The position numbers and the translations under genes are program-made. 64,000 nucleotides of DNA from positions 186,001 through 250,000 of the forward strand of contig NZ_CP034157.1 in NCBI RefSeq assembly GCF_003860565.1, in the 5' to 3' direction. The DNA comes from Cloacibacterium normanense. Lineage in GTDB: Bacteria; Bacteroidota; Bacteroidia; Flavobacteriales; Weeksellaceae. Positions 36,436 through 45,394 of this stretch are shown here, one piece after another. Each line of letters opens with the position of its first letter. The first letter of the stretch is position 1. The notes beneath the pieces are model-generated. The model searched no databases. It was not told where the DNA came from and saw only the letters and a list, made by a program, of their open reading frames with translations.

Positions 36436-38586
36436 ATGAAAAAGACTTTATTAGCAGTGATTGTATTGTTTGCACAATATAGTTATGGACAAACTTCTGC
36501 TACAGAAAGAAACATCGAACAAATTACTTTAAAAGCACGTAAAAAAGTAAATCAAGAGCGAAATGAATTCGCTAAAAATGCTCAAGCGACAGAAATTCTA
36601 TCAGATGAAGATCTTAATAGAAATAATTCTGCGCTTATAGAACAATCTCTTTCTACCATTTCGGGTGTTCAAGTAGATAAAAGGACAAATATTGGCGGAC
36701 AGAGAATTGTCATCAGAGGATTTGGGAATGACCAAAAATTTAACAATTGGGGCGTAAAAGTTTATTGGAACAATATGCCATTGACCAATGCAGAAGAAGT
36801 TACATTATTAGATGATGTAGATTTTTCTTACGTCAATAATATTGAAGTGATTAAAGGTCCTGCTTCTACCTTTTACGGAGGCGGAATTGGCGGAACTGTA
36901 AAATTTTATACAAGACCAGGTTTCGAAAAAGGAACTTCTATTGCTCAAAATACCATGTTGGGTTCTCACAAATATTTTCAGTCGATAACACAGCTTAATT
37001 CTTCTGACACCAACTATTCTTTGAATGTAAACTATGGTCACATAGAAACTGACGGTTACAGACCAAGTGGAAATGGTTTGAAAAATTTTGTGAATATTAA
37101 TGGCGAATATAAATTAAACCCGAAACAGCGCATAACTTTATTCGCAAGTCAAGGCTTTTCCCACGAAAAAGTATCAGGACAAATTTCCTATAACGATTAC
37201 TATGCAGGAATTGATAACGGAAATCCTTCTTACATAATCAAAGGTTCTGGCAGTAAAATTCACTCTACTAGAGTAGGATTAGGTCATATTTGGGAAATTT
37301 CTAAAAATTTTAAAAATTCCACCACTGTTTTCTATTCTTCCATCAGTCAAGACAGAATTGCAGACAAAGCTTTCGAGGTTTCTAGCAGTCCTAATGTAGG
37401 TTTTAGAACGACTTTCCAACATTCTTATACATGGAGAAATTTTTCAAATCAATTAGATTTTGGTGCAGAAGTTCAAAATTCTCGCTCACAGATTTCTAAT
37501 TATCGTTTTACAGGAACCAATCCCAATAATCCGCTAGAAATGTCGCCTATTTCTAAAGGTTCTTATCTTAAATATAACAATAACCAAAGCAATTATTTTG
37601 CAATCGAAAGACTCACCTACAAACCATGGGATTTTACTTTTTTGGCTGGGGTAAGTTTGAACAGAATAAATTATGACCGAGAAGATCTTTTGGCTTTTGG
37701 CGGTTTAGTTCCTGGATATAATAAAGATTTGTCTTTCAGTAAAGATTATAAAATGGTGGCAACTCCTCATTTTGCCGTTCAAAAAAGATGGAAAAATCAA
37801 ATTTTTAATTTGAGTTACAGCGAAGGTTATAATGCACCTACTGCTTCTACTTCTTTTGTTTCTGGCGGAACTATTAACACCGTAAATGATGATTTAGAAG
37901 CCGAAAAAGCTAAAATGTGGGATTTCAGTGTACATGGTTTATTGATGAAAACCAAATTTGATTATCAAATTTCATTGTTTAATATCAATGTTAATAATAA
38001 ACTCACACAGTTAAACGGAACAGATTCTAGCAATAATGTGTACAGTTATTGGGCTAATACAGGAAATCAAAAAAACAAAGGTTTAGAACTTAGTTTAGGA
38101 TATAATTATACTAATGAATCTGCTTTTATTTCTAAAATTACACCATTTGTCAATTATTCACATTATGATTTTAAATACACTGATTTTGTAAATAGCGGAA
38201 CTGATTTTTCGGGCAAAAAAGTAGTTGGAGTTCCTGATGATAAATATGCTATCGGAATTGATTTCAATACTAAATATGGAATTTATCTGAACAATACTTT
38301 CAATTATTTAGGCAAAGTTTATTCGGATTTTGCTAATGAAAATTTGGTTAAAGATTATTCATTACTGAACATGAAATTAGGTTACAAAAAAACATTCGGG
38401 AAATATGATGTAGATGTTTTTGCCATCGGAAATAATCTCACCAATCAAAAAAACTATACTTTTTTATTTGTAGGAAATAATACCAATGATAACAAAGCGA
38501 CCAATTTGCTTAATTATGCAGATGTAAATCCTGGGCCTAAAAAAGCTTACTTCTTCTTCGGATTGAATTTAAAATATCATTTATAA
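36436..38586 (+). CDS. TonB-dependent outer membrane receptor
   Basis: A 716-residue receptor: signal peptide ending SYGQ (about residue 19), a short stretch ITLKARKKVNQERNEFAKNA, a plug domain (about residues 45-160) with VQVDKRTNIGGQRIVIRGFG and IEVIKGPASTFYGGGIGGTV, then a beta-barrel ending in LNLKYHL with a C-terminal hydrophobic residue. No CarboxypepD-like or SusD partner is present, so this is an iron-siderophore or cofactor type rather than a SusC type (inference). The ligand is unknown. A terminator follows at 38593. Confidence 0.92.
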   Translation: MKKTLLAVIVLFAQYSYGQTSATERNIEQITLKARKKVNQERNEFAKNAQATEILSDEDLNRNNSALIEQSLSTISGVQVDKRTNIGGQRIVIRGFGNDQKFNNWGVKVYWNNMPLTNAEEVTLLDDVDFSYVNNIEVIKGPASTFYGGGIGGTVKFYTRPGFEKGTSIAQNTMLGSHKYFQSITQLNSSDTNYSLNVNYGHIETDGYRPSGNGLKNFVNINGEYKLNPKQRITLFASQGFSHEKVSGQISYNDYYAGIDNGNPSYIIKGSGSKIHSTRVGLGHIWEISKNFKNSTTVFYSSISQDRIADKAFEVSSSPNVGFRTTFQHSYTWRNFSNQLDFGAEVQNSRSQISNYRFTGTNPNNPLEMSPISKGSYLKYNNNQSNYFAIERLTYKPWDFTFLAGVSLNRINYDREDLLAFGGLVPGYNKDLSFSKDYKMVATPHFAVQKRWKNQIFNLSYSEGYNAPTASTSFVSGGTINTVNDDLEAEKAKMWDFSVHGLLMKTKFDYQISLFNINVNNKLTQLNGTDSSNNVYSYWANTGNQKNKGLELSLGYNYTNESAFISKITPFVNYSHYDFKYTDFVNSGTDFSGKKVVGVPDDKYAIGIDFNTKYGIYLNNTFNYLGKVYSDFANENLVKDYSLLNMKLGYKKTFGKYDVDVFAIGNNLTNQKNYTFLFVGNNTNDNKATNLLNYADVNPGPKKAYFFFGLNLKYHL

Positions 38587-38592
38587 ATTATG

Positions 38593-38617
38593 AAACCACT
38601 TTTCGATGTGGTTTTTT
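38593..38617 (+). terminator. Terminator after the TonB receptor gene
   Basis: Arms AAACCAC and GTGGTTT followed by T. Confidence 0.75.
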
Positions 38618-38652
38618 AATTTTTAGTTCAATTGTATTTCGACAAATCTGAG

Positions 38653-38660
38653 TATTTTTG
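38653..38660 (+). promoter_or_regulatory. Candidate -7 element for the phosphodiesterase gene
   Basis: TATTTTTG, 16 bases before the ATG at 38677. It lies inside a longer in-frame ORF, which supports the shorter gene start. Confidence 0.55.
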
Positions 38661-38676
38661 TAGCAAATCATCTGTA

Positions 38677-39954
38677 ATGAAAAAAATATTTTCGGGTTTC
38701 ACTGTTTTTCTGTTTTCTCTCTTTTTTGCTCAACATAATCTCGCGGTTGATACAGCCCAAGTTATTACTCCGAACAGATTTAATTCAGCAGAAGCATTGG
38801 AAAAACCATATCTTATTTTTATTTCTGCAGACGGTTACAGATATGATTACACCGAAAAATATAATGCCCAAAATCTTCAAAAATTTTCAAATGAAGGTGT
38901 AAAAGCAAAAGCCATGTTGCCAAGTTACCCAAGCATCACTTTCCCGAATCATTGGTCTATTATTACAGGTTTATATCCTTCTCATCACGGTTTGGTAGAT
39001 AATTTTTTCTATGATTACTCCAGAAAAGAAGCGTATGCAATGAATAAAAAGGAAAATGCAGAAGATGGCTCTTGGTACGGTGGAATTCCGCTTTGGAGTT
39101 TAGCAGAGCAACAAGGAATGGTTACCGCTTCTTTACAATGGGTTGGTTCTGCAAGTGACGCTGGCAAAACCCGACCAACTTATTATTATCACTACCACGA
39201 AAAATTTTCACCAGAAGAGAAAATTAATAAAGTAGTGAACTGGTTAAAATTACCAGAAAATGTTCGTCCTCACTTTATTTCACTGTATTTTCCAGAAGTA
39301 GATGGAGCAGGTCATCGATTTGGACCAGAATCTCCAGAAGCCGAAAAATCTGTACAATTGGTAGATAACGCCATCGGTAATTTGGTGGAAAAAGTGAATC
39401 AATTGGGTTTGAAAAATGTGAATTTCATCTTCGTTTCAGATCATGGAATGATTAAAGTTGATAAAGAAAATCCGCTTTCTATTCCAGAAATGCTTCTCAA
39501 TAAAGAAAGATTTGATATTTATAATTCTCAAACCTTACTCAGAGTGGTGGTTAAAAATCCTGATGAGGTAAAATCTACATTTCGTGAATTAAAAAATTCA
39601 AAAACTGAAGATTACCAAGTTTTTTTGACCAAAAAATTTCCTAGAAAACTTCATTATGGAACAAAAGATGACAAATATAACCGTATCGGTCAGATTTTAT
39701 TAGTGCCAAATGCGCCAAAAATATTTTTAGAAAAAGGAAAATCTACTTCTTCAGGAAAACATGGCTACAATTCTAGAAAAACACCAGAAATGAAAGCTGC
39801 TTTTTACGCTTGGGGAAATGTTTTCAGAAACCAAACAGAAATCGATGAATTTCAGAATGTGAGTGTTTATCCTTTGGTTGCGGAAATTCTCGGTTTAAAA
39901 ATTTCAGAACCTATTGATGGGAAATTTTCAGAGGTTAAAAAAGCTTTGAAATAG
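38677..39954 (+). CDS. Ectonucleotide pyrophosphatase/phosphodiesterase family protein
   Basis: A 425-residue exported protein. The signal peptide is MKKIFSGFTVFLFSLFFAQ. Metal and nucleophile motifs of the NPP branch of the alkaline phosphatase superfamily are present: ISADGYRYDY (first Asp), PSITFPNHWSIITGL (nucleophile Thr), VDGAGHRFGPES, VSDHGM and GKHGYN. Such enzymes hydrolyse nucleotide or phosphodiester bonds in the periplasm. The frame is open back to 38632, but ATG 38677 starts the signal peptide and follows a promoter element. The gene ends 1 base from the convergent amylase stop, with no terminator seen. Confidence 0.92.
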   Translation: MKKIFSGFTVFLFSLFFAQHNLAVDTAQVITPNRFNSAEALEKPYLIFISADGYRYDYTEKYNAQNLQKFSNEGVKAKAMLPSYPSITFPNHWSIITGLYPSHHGLVDNFFYDYSRKEAYAMNKKENAEDGSWYGGIPLWSLAEQQGMVTASLQWVGSASDAGKTRPTYYYHYHEKFSPEEKINKVVNWLKLPENVRPHFISLYFPEVDGAGHRFGPESPEAEKSVQLVDNAIGNLVEKVNQLGLKNVNFIFVSDHGMIKVDKENPLSIPEMLLNKERFDIYNSQTLLRVVVKNPDEVKSTFRELKNSKTEDYQVFLTKKFPRKLHYGTKDDKYNRIGQILLVPNAPKIFLEKGKSTSSGKHGYNSRKTPEMKAAFYAWGNVFRNQTEIDEFQNVSVYPLVAEILGLKISEPIDGKFSEVKKALK

Positions 39955-39955
39955 A

Positions 39956-41434
39956 CTATTCAGGAATCCAAACGCTTACATTTCCAGCGGAAACAGTAAA
40001 ATTTCCCCAGCCATTTTCATCAATTTGAACAGTATGTTCGAATCTTCCTAATGCGTCATAAAAATACTGACCAGCATATTGCGTTCCCATTTCCATAGGT
40101 TTTTCGTATTGTTCTTTATTGCTGATGACAACTGCACAACCTTTATGTTCGCCATCACCTTCTCGAGTCCAACCGATGCAATTAGCATCTTCGAAATAAT
40201 CTCTTTGCATTCCGTAAGCATTATTTTTTCTCAACTTCAAAAGTTCTTCTATTTGGTCTACTTTTTCTAAGAAAATTTCGTGTTCATTGCCATCACTTCC
40301 ATAATCTTTGTAAGTGGCTCCAAATAAATCTGGATAAAAAACACAAGGAAAACCTTCTTGTCTCAGCAAAATTAATGCATAAGCAATCGGTTTAAACCAA
40401 GGTTCTACAGGAGCTTCTAAAGCTTGCAAAGGTTGAGTGTCATGGTTATCAACTACTGTAACTGACAAATTGGGTTGAGATTGAACCAAAGTGTTGTCAA
40501 AAATAGTTCGCAAATCAAATTCGCTTCCCGATTGTGATGCAGTATGCAAATTATGATGCAAAGAAGCATCAAAAAGGCTCATACAACCTTCGGTTTCTTC
40601 AATGTATTTTTCTAAAAGTGGCAATTCACCAGGAGCCCAAAATTCTCCTACTGCAAAGAGGTTTTTACCAGTATTGGCTCGTAATAATTGAAGCCATTCT
40701 TTATAAAATTCTGGCGATTGATGTTTCACAGCATCTAAACGAACACCTTCAAAACCGACGGTTTCATGATACCATTTTCCCCAATAATTCAGCTCTTCTC
40801 TTACATGAGGATTGCGATGTTCGATGTCATTGTACATCAAAAAATCGTAATTTCCTTTTTCATCGCTGGTCATTTCTTCCCAACCATCACCATGTTCATT
40901 AATGATTTGATAAATAAAATCTCCTTCTTCACCTTCGGCAAAATCGACGCCTGTAAAACAAGTGAAATTCCATTCGAAATCTGAATATTTTTTATTTCTT
41001 CCCGGGAAAGTAAATTTAGTGTAACTTTCTATTTCAAAAGGTTCAGAAATGAAATTTTGTCGATTGTTTGGGTCTACTTTGTACACTTGGAAACGTTCTT
41101 TTTCATCACCGCCAGCTTTGTGATTTAGCACAATATCTACAATTGTTCCAATTCCTTTTTCTCGGAGCGTATTGATGGCAGAAATATATTGTTCTTTGGT
41201 TCCATATTTGGTGGGAGTTCCACCTTTTTGGTCAAATTCTCCCAAATCAAATAAATCATAGGGATCATAACCCACAGAGAATCCGCCACCATTAGCTTTG
41301 TAAGCAGGTGGTAACCAAACCATTGTAATGCCAAGTTCTGCTAAATATTTTGCGTTATGTTGTACTTCTTCCCAAAGTTTTCCATCGCCTTCTGTGTACC
41401 AATGGAAATATTGAATCATAGTTCCGTTCATCAT
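39956..41434 (-). CDS. Alpha-amylase, GH13 family
   Basis: A 492-residue glycoside hydrolase. All four GH13 regions are seen: DIVLNHKAGGD, GVRLDAVKHQ with the nucleophile Asp, VGEFW with the acid Glu, and VTVVDNHDTQ with the transition-state Asp. There is no signal peptide, so it probably works in the cytoplasm on maltodextrins or glycogen, like AmyA of E. coli. It starts MMNGTMIQYFHWY; either of the two first Mets is possible. A TAATTTTG promoter element lies at 41452-41459. Confidence 0.94.
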   Translation of the reverse strand: MMNGTMIQYFHWYTEGDGKLWEEVQHNAKYLAELGITMVWLPPAYKANGGGFSVGYDPYDLFDLGEFDQKGGTPTKYGTKEQYISAINTLREKGIGTIVDIVLNHKAGGDEKERFQVYKVDPNNRQNFISEPFEIESYTKFTFPGRNKKYSDFEWNFTCFTGVDFAEGEEGDFIYQIINEHGDGWEEMTSDEKGNYDFLMYNDIEHRNPHVREELNYWGKWYHETVGFEGVRLDAVKHQSPEFYKEWLQLLRANTGKNLFAVGEFWAPGELPLLEKYIEETEGCMSLFDASLHHNLHTASQSGSEFDLRTIFDNTLVQSQPNLSVTVVDNHDTQPLQALEAPVEPWFKPIAYALILLRQEGFPCVFYPDLFGATYKDYGSDGNEHEIFLEKVDQIEELLKLRKNNAYGMQRDYFEDANCIGWTREGDGEHKGCAVVISNKEQYEKPMEMGTQYAGQYFYDALGRFEHTVQIDENGWGNFTVSAGNVSVWIPE

Positions 41435-41451
41435 TTCTGTTTTTTATGTTG

Positions 41452-41459
41452 CAAAATTA
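41452..41459 (-). promoter_or_regulatory. Candidate -7 element for the amylase gene
   Basis: TAATTTTG on the minus strand, 17 bases before the ATG at 41434. Confidence 0.55.
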
Positions 41460-41509
41460 GAACGATGAAGCGAAATTAATTTACAGATTTTCAGGGAATT
41501 ATTTTATAA

Positions 41510-42601
41510 TTATTCTTTTTCGAATTCTTCAAAAGGAATTTTGAGTTGTACCGAAATTTGTTTTTTCTCTTCTGTGTTGAGGTTAGAAAGTGATAAACCT
41601 AATAAACGAATAGCTTTATTGTAAGGTCTTAATTCCCAAAGTTTCTGAGCAGTTTCGTAGAAATCTTCAGCGTTTTCATAATACACTTCTTGTGTTTTGC
41701 TACGCGTGTATTGAGAAAAATCCTTGTATTTTATTTTTAAAGTCAAGGTTTTGCCTTTAATTTCTCTTTTCGAAAGTCTAGATTCTAGTTCTTCGCTTAG
41801 TGATTTTAGTTTTTGGTAAAGTTCTTCATCTTCGTTGATGTCATCCCAAAAAGTATGTTCTACACCTACACTTTTTTGAATTCGGTGAGGTTTTACTTCT
41901 CCATGATGAATTCCGCGAACCACATTGTAATAATAAATCCCAGATTTCCCGAAAAGTCTTGCCAGTTCTTCCATAGATTTTGCCTTCAAATCTTTGCCTT
42001 TGAAAATCTGTAAACTGTACATTTTATTGGCTGTGACTTTTCCGATTCCGTAAAATTTTTCAATCGGAAGTTCTTCTAAAAAATCTAAAATCTGAGTAGG
42101 ATGAATGGTTTTTTGTCCGTTGGGTTTATTGATATCCGAAGCTACTTTGGCCAAAAATTTATTCACCGAAATTCCTGCAGAAGCAGTGAGCCCTGTTTCT
42201 TCAAAAATTTTTTGACGAATTTCTCTTGCTATTTCATTGGCAGATTCTATGTTTTTTTTGTTTTCGGTAACGTCTAAATAGGCTTCGTCTAGAGAAAGCG
42301 GTTCTACCAAATCAGTATATTCATGAAAAATTTCTCTGATTTTTTGTGAAATTTCTTTGTAACGATGAAATCTTGGCTTTACAAAAATAAGATGCGGACA
42401 TTTTTCTTTGGCAATTTTGCTCGACATAGCAGAACGAACGCCAAATTTTCGGGCTTCGTAACTTGCTGCGGCAACTACACCTCTATGTTCACCGCCTACA
42501 GCAATGGGTTTTCCTTTAAGTTCAGGTTGGTCGTGCTGTTCCACAGAAGCGTAAAACGCATCCATATCTACATGTATGATTTTTCTCTGTGGGATTTGCA
42601 T
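41510..42601 (-). CDS. dinB: DNA polymerase IV
   Basis: A 363-residue Y-family translesion polymerase. IHVDMDAFYASVEQ and SLDEAYLDV carry the catalytic carboxylates; the little-finger domain follows. An in-frame TTG two codons upstream exists, but ATG 42601 begins MQIPQRKIIHVDMD, the usual start. The -7 element TATCTTTG ends only 3 bases before that ATG, so the mRNA is probably leaderless. It is the second Y-family polymerase in the window, besides the UmuC type. Confidence 0.95.
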   Translation of the reverse strand: MQIPQRKIIHVDMDAFYASVEQHDQPELKGKPIAVGGEHRGVVAAASYEARKFGVRSAMSSKIAKEKCPHLIFVKPRFHRYKEISQKIREIFHEYTDLVEPLSLDEAYLDVTENKKNIESANEIAREIRQKIFEETGLTASAGISVNKFLAKVASDINKPNGQKTIHPTQILDFLEELPIEKFYGIGKVTANKMYSLQIFKGKDLKAKSMEELARLFGKSGIYYYNVVRGIHHGEVKPHRIQKSVGVEHTFWDDINEDEELYQKLKSLSEELESRLSKREIKGKTLTLKIKYKDFSQYTRSKTQEVYYENAEDFYETAQKLWELRPYNKAIRLLGLSLSNLNTEEKKQISVQLKIPFEEFEKE

Positions 42602-42604
42602 ACA

Positions 42605-42612
42605 CAAAGATA
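42605..42612 (-). promoter_or_regulatory. dinB promoter element
   Basis: TATCTTTG on the minus strand, 3 bases before the dinB ATG; implies a leaderless or nearly leaderless transcript. Confidence 0.55.
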
Positions 42613-42626
42613 AGGAATTGGGGATT

Positions 42627-43343
42627 TTATAAATATTTCAAAAAAGGTTTTACTTTTTCGATTTGGTTTAGGTAGTTTTTCTGTGCTGATAAAGAATAAA
42701 ATATACCAAAAATAATTAAGTAAAATGACATGAAAACAAATACAATTTCAATAAAAATTGGTTTATCACTTTGGAAAGTGATGATTTTTTGATATTTCTC
42801 AGGATTATCTATTAACCTTGTGTAAATATTCAGTAATGGAGAAAAAATAATTAAAAAAATAAAAACAGAATGTTGATGTAAAGTGAGAACATACTTTTTA
42901 AATTTTTTAGCTAATTTGAAATCTTGGTAATGGGAAAAATATTTTATTAAAGTATAAAACGTCAATCCAAATACTATTGACAAGGTTAAATATCCAAAAG
43001 TTTCTGCTTTAAAATTGAAAGCAATGATAAAAATTAAAAGGGTAGGAATAGTTGAAAATTTTAATGCAAAAAACAAATTAGTCTTGTCAATTTCCTTATT
43101 AGTTTTAACCATAAAATCAGAAATATCCTCAAGATTTAAATTTCCTCTCCAGTATGGTTTCAATTCTTTGTCCCAACTTAATTTAGTTTTTTCAAAAGCT
43201 TCCTCAAAACTCAAATTTTCTTCTCTCTGCAAATCTGAAGTCTGAGAAACAAAATGGTCATTTACTTCGATGAGAATATCAATCGGCAGTTTTTTTGAGA
43301 GCAGATAATTTCGGATTTCTGAGAGTTGAGTTTCTGAAAGCAT
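42627..43343 (-). CDS. PadR-associated membrane protein, copy 3
   Basis: A 238-residue protein. The first 55 residues (LSETQLSEIRNYLLSKKLPI, then DILIEVNDHFVSQ and SFEEAFEKTK) form a helical cytoplasmic domain like the HAAS/DUF1700-type domain found beside PadR regulators. Four or more membrane segments follow. It ends KVKPFLKYL. It starts 1 base after the stop of the upstream paralogue. The first 131 bases or so are 97% identical to that paralogue and the last 30 bases nearly so, while the middle is unrelated. Function is unknown; the context suggests a PadR-controlled membrane response. Confidence 0.75.
   Translation of the reverse strand: MLSETQLSEIRNYLLSKKLPIDILIEVNDHFVSQTSDLQREENLSFEEAFEKTKLSWDKELKPYWRGNLNLEDISDFMVKTNKEIDKTNLFFALKFSTIPTLLIFIIAFNFKAETFGYLTLSIVFGLTFYTLIKYFSHYQDFKLAKKFKKYVLTLHQHSVFIFLIIFSPLLNIYTRLIDNPEKYQKIITFQSDKPIFIEIVFVFMSFYLIIFGIFYSLSAQKNYLNQIEKVKPFLKYL
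43204..43334. repeat. 131-bp near-identical 5' segment, copy A
   Basis: Differs from 43919-44049 at 4 of 131 positions by direct comparison; encodes the N-terminal domain of the PadR-associated protein. Confidence 0.9.
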
Positions 43344-43344
43344 T

Positions 43345-44055
43345 TTATAAATATTTTAAGAAAGGTTTTACTTTTTTTACAGTCTTTATGAGTTTTAAGT
43401 GATAAATTCCTGTATAAAGCATAATGGTATAAAAAGAAAAGAATAACAATAATTTTAATATAACTTCATATGAAAAATCATAAACTAAAATTTTTTGAAA
43501 AATAGGCTCAATTGGTTTTAAATATAATAGAATTAAATAACTAAAACTAAAAACCCCAGTAGTTCTCCATTGATAAACAGAAAACTTATATTCCTTGTGT
43601 TTTTCATTATACATAAATCTATTTTGTATTAAGTTAAAAAATACTATACTAATTGTAATAATGTACGAAGCAATTAATAACGATTTGTGAACATATTTGA
43701 ATGTGGCAAAATTAAATTTAAACAAAGAAGACAGATACACAAAAATCATTAAAATAATAATGAAAACTGATGTTTTAATGATTTCTCTATCATTCTGGTT
43801 TCTAATCTTTTTTTCAAAATTTGTGATGGCTCTTTTGTCTTTGTTGGCAACAACATTAAAAGGAACAGTAGTCTTAAATTCTTCTTTCCAATCATCTTTT
43901 ACTTTCTCAAAAGCCTCTTCAAAACTCAAATTTTCTTCTCTTTGCAAATCTGAAATTTGAGAAACAAAATGGTCATTTACTTCGATGAGAATATCAATCG
44001 GCAGTTTTTTTGAGAGCAGATAATTGCGGATTTCTGAGAGTTGAGTTTCGGTCAT
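43345..44055 (-). CDS. PadR-associated membrane protein, copy 2
   Basis: A 236-residue paralogue with the same N-terminal domain (TETQLSEIRNYLLSKKLPID) and the same KVKPFLKYL ending as copy 3, but different membrane segments in between. At the end of the N-terminal domain the identity stops abruptly (EKVKDDWKEEF here, EKTKLSWDKEL in copy 3). It lies 66 bases after copy 1 and is 1 base from copy 3, so copies 2 and 3 are almost certainly co-translated. Confidence 0.75.
   Translation of the reverse strand: MTETQLSEIRNYLLSKKLPIDILIEVNDHFVSQISDLQREENLSFEEAFEKVKDDWKEEFKTTVPFNVVANKDKRAITNFEKKIRNQNDREIIKTSVFIIILMIFVYLSSLFKFNFATFKYVHKSLLIASYIITISIVFFNLIQNRFMYNEKHKEYKFSVYQWRTTGVFSFSYLILLYLKPIEPIFQKILVYDFSYEVILKLLLFFSFYTIMLYTGIYHLKLIKTVKKVKPFLKYL
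43919..44049. repeat. 131-bp near-identical 5' segment, copy B
   Basis: Partner of 43204-43334 in the neighbouring paralogue. Confidence 0.9.
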
Positions 44056-44121
44056 TTTATTAGTTTTTTAGGAAAATTTCAAAAAGTAAAAATACAATGT
44101 ATAAGATAAAAGCAGACATTT

Positions 44122-44841
44122 CTAGAGTTTTAGATTTATTTTTTGTTGAAGTTCTTTAATTGTTTTTCTATAGTTTAAGAAATAGAATAAACCGAAAAGC
44201 CATAAAAAAACAAATATATAGGTAGAAAATATTGGAAAAAATTCAAAGTTTTTAAAATCTAAAAAATATATATCACTTATAGCTCTGTAAAACCTATCGA
44301 ATCTTTCATAGAAATCAACAAGATTAAAAATAAAAACATATAAACCTCCAAAGTAAAACAAGAATGAACCTCGCTGATAAATACTAATATTTCTCTTTTC
44401 ACTTTGACCAGAGGTTTTTAATATGTTATTAAAGTAGAAAGCTGTAACGATGCCAGATGTACCAATTATTGAATAAACAACTAAAAATATGTTTTGTGTA
44501 AGTTCTTTACTATAGAGAGATAATAATAAAGTTATAGCTAAAAATGGTAAAAAATATTTTAAGCTTTTTAATAATATTTCTTTTTCAGTTTTATGATTTA
44601 TTTTTTTGTGAAGAATTGTAATTTTCTTTCTAGGTAATCTGAAAGCATAAACCATTCTTAAATCTTTTTCCCAAGATTTTTTGACTTCTTCATAAGCAAC
44701 CTCAAAAGACTTGTTTTCAAAATCTATTTTGTGTTCTAGCTGCTCTTCCATATGGTCTTTTATTTCTACCAAGAGATCTAATGGGAGATTTTTTGCCAAT
44801 AAATCGTAAATGATTTTTTGTTTTTGTTCTTTGGTAATCAT
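44122..44841 (-). CDS. PadR-associated membrane protein, copy 1
   Basis: A 239-residue, more divergent member of the same family: KEQKQKIIYDLLAKNLPLDL, then LVEIKDHMEEQLEH and SFEVAYEEVKKSWEKDLRM, then about five membrane segments. It follows padR after 11 bases. Unlike the other two it lacks the KVKPFLKYL ending. The shared N-terminal pattern identifies the family; the task is unknown. Confidence 0.75.
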   Translation of the reverse strand: MITKEQKQKIIYDLLAKNLPLDLLVEIKDHMEEQLEHKIDFENKSFEVAYEEVKKSWEKDLRMVYAFRLPRKKITILHKKINHKTEKEILLKSLKYFLPFLAITLLLSLYSKELTQNIFLVVYSIIGTSGIVTAFYFNNILKTSGQSEKRNISIYQRGSFLFYFGGLYVFIFNLVDFYERFDRFYRAISDIYFLDFKNFEFFPIFSTYIFVFLWLFGLFYFLNYRKTIKELQQKINLKL

Positions 44842-44852
44842 GGTTGTTGTTT

Positions 44853-45176
44853 TTAAATATTAAAAATTGCATTCAGATTAAATAGGTAAGATTTCATTTC
44901 TTCTTCTTGTAAGGCTTGTTGTTTTTTGCCTTTTTCGGTCAGCAAATAATATTTTCTATCTCTACCATTTACTTGTTGCATTTCAGAATAAATAACTCCT
45001 TCATTTTCTAATTTGTGTAACAAAGGATAAAGCGCACCTTCTGTCATCTCTAGTTCACCTTTTGTCAGTTCTTTAGCACGTTGCGTCAACTGATAACCAT
45101 ACATTTTTACTTCTGAAGCGAGAAGTTTCAGAATAATATTTTGTAAAGTTCCTTTATATAATGCGTTTTTCTTCAT
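44853..45176 (-). CDS. PadR family transcriptional regulator
   Basis: A 107-residue winged-helix protein. KGTLQNIILKLLASEVKMYG, then LTEGALYPLLHKLENEG-type sequence (here MTEGALYPLLHKLENEGVIY) and GRDRKYYLLTEKGKK are standard PadR features; the C-terminal helix for dimerisation is short (PadR-s2 type). It is first in an operon with three membrane proteins that carry PadR-associated N-terminal domains. A perfect 8-bp inverted repeat overlapping its -7 element is a likely autoregulatory operator. Confidence 0.93.
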   Translation of the reverse strand: MKKNALYKGTLQNIILKLLASEVKMYGYQLTQRAKELTKGELEMTEGALYPLLHKLENEGVIYSEMQQVNGRDRKYYLLTEKGKKQQALQEEEMKSYLFNLNAIFNI

Positions 45177-45197
45177 ACCTATATAAATTATGCATTA

Positions 45198-45205
45198 CAA
45201 ATATA
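45198..45205 (-). promoter_or_regulatory. padR promoter element
   Basis: TATATTTG on the minus strand, 21 bases before the padR ATG. Confidence 0.6.
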
Positions 45206-45225
45206 TACATAATTTTCTTATGTAT
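45205..45225. promoter_or_regulatory. Candidate PadR operator
   Basis: Perfect inverted repeat ATACATAA-TTTTC-TTATGTAT, placed between the expected -33 and -7 positions of the padR promoter. PadR sites in other bacteria are palindromes with ATGT/ACAT halves. Confidence 0.6.
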
Positions 45226-45247
45226 GATAAATTTTTGAAAAATTTAA

Positions 45248-45277
45248 AACAAAAAAAACACCTCGAAAATCGAGGTG
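45248..45277 (-). terminator. Terminator of the small ORF unit
   Basis: On the minus strand CACCTCGA-TTT-TCGAGGTG followed by eight T. Strong intrinsic terminator. Confidence 0.9.
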
Positions 45278-45299
45278 CTTCCTATGAAAAATATTTAGA

Positions 45300-45371
45300 T
45301 TAGGTATAGTTATCTTTCCTTCTGAGAAGGAAATAGGCTACTTTAAAGGCAACTAATCTAAACGTATTCAT
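45300..45371 (-). CDS. Free-standing 23-codon ORF (hydrophobic, basic peptide)
   Basis: A 23-residue peptide beginning MNTFRLVAF, with a hydrophobic middle (KVAYFLL) and a basic end (RRKDNYT). It is not in the usual gene-length range, but it forms a complete unit: a TAATTTTG element 23 bases upstream (45395-45402), an A/G-rich leader, the ORF, and a strong terminator 22 bases after the stop. The preceding gene punA has its own terminator, and padR its own promoter. It might be a membrane peptide, a type I toxin, a leader peptide or a small RNA with a chance ORF; the sequence cannot decide. Confidence 0.5.
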   Translation of the reverse strand: MNTFRLVAFKVAYFLLRRKDNYT

Positions 45372-45394
45372 TTTTTTCCTTTTTTACTTTGAAG

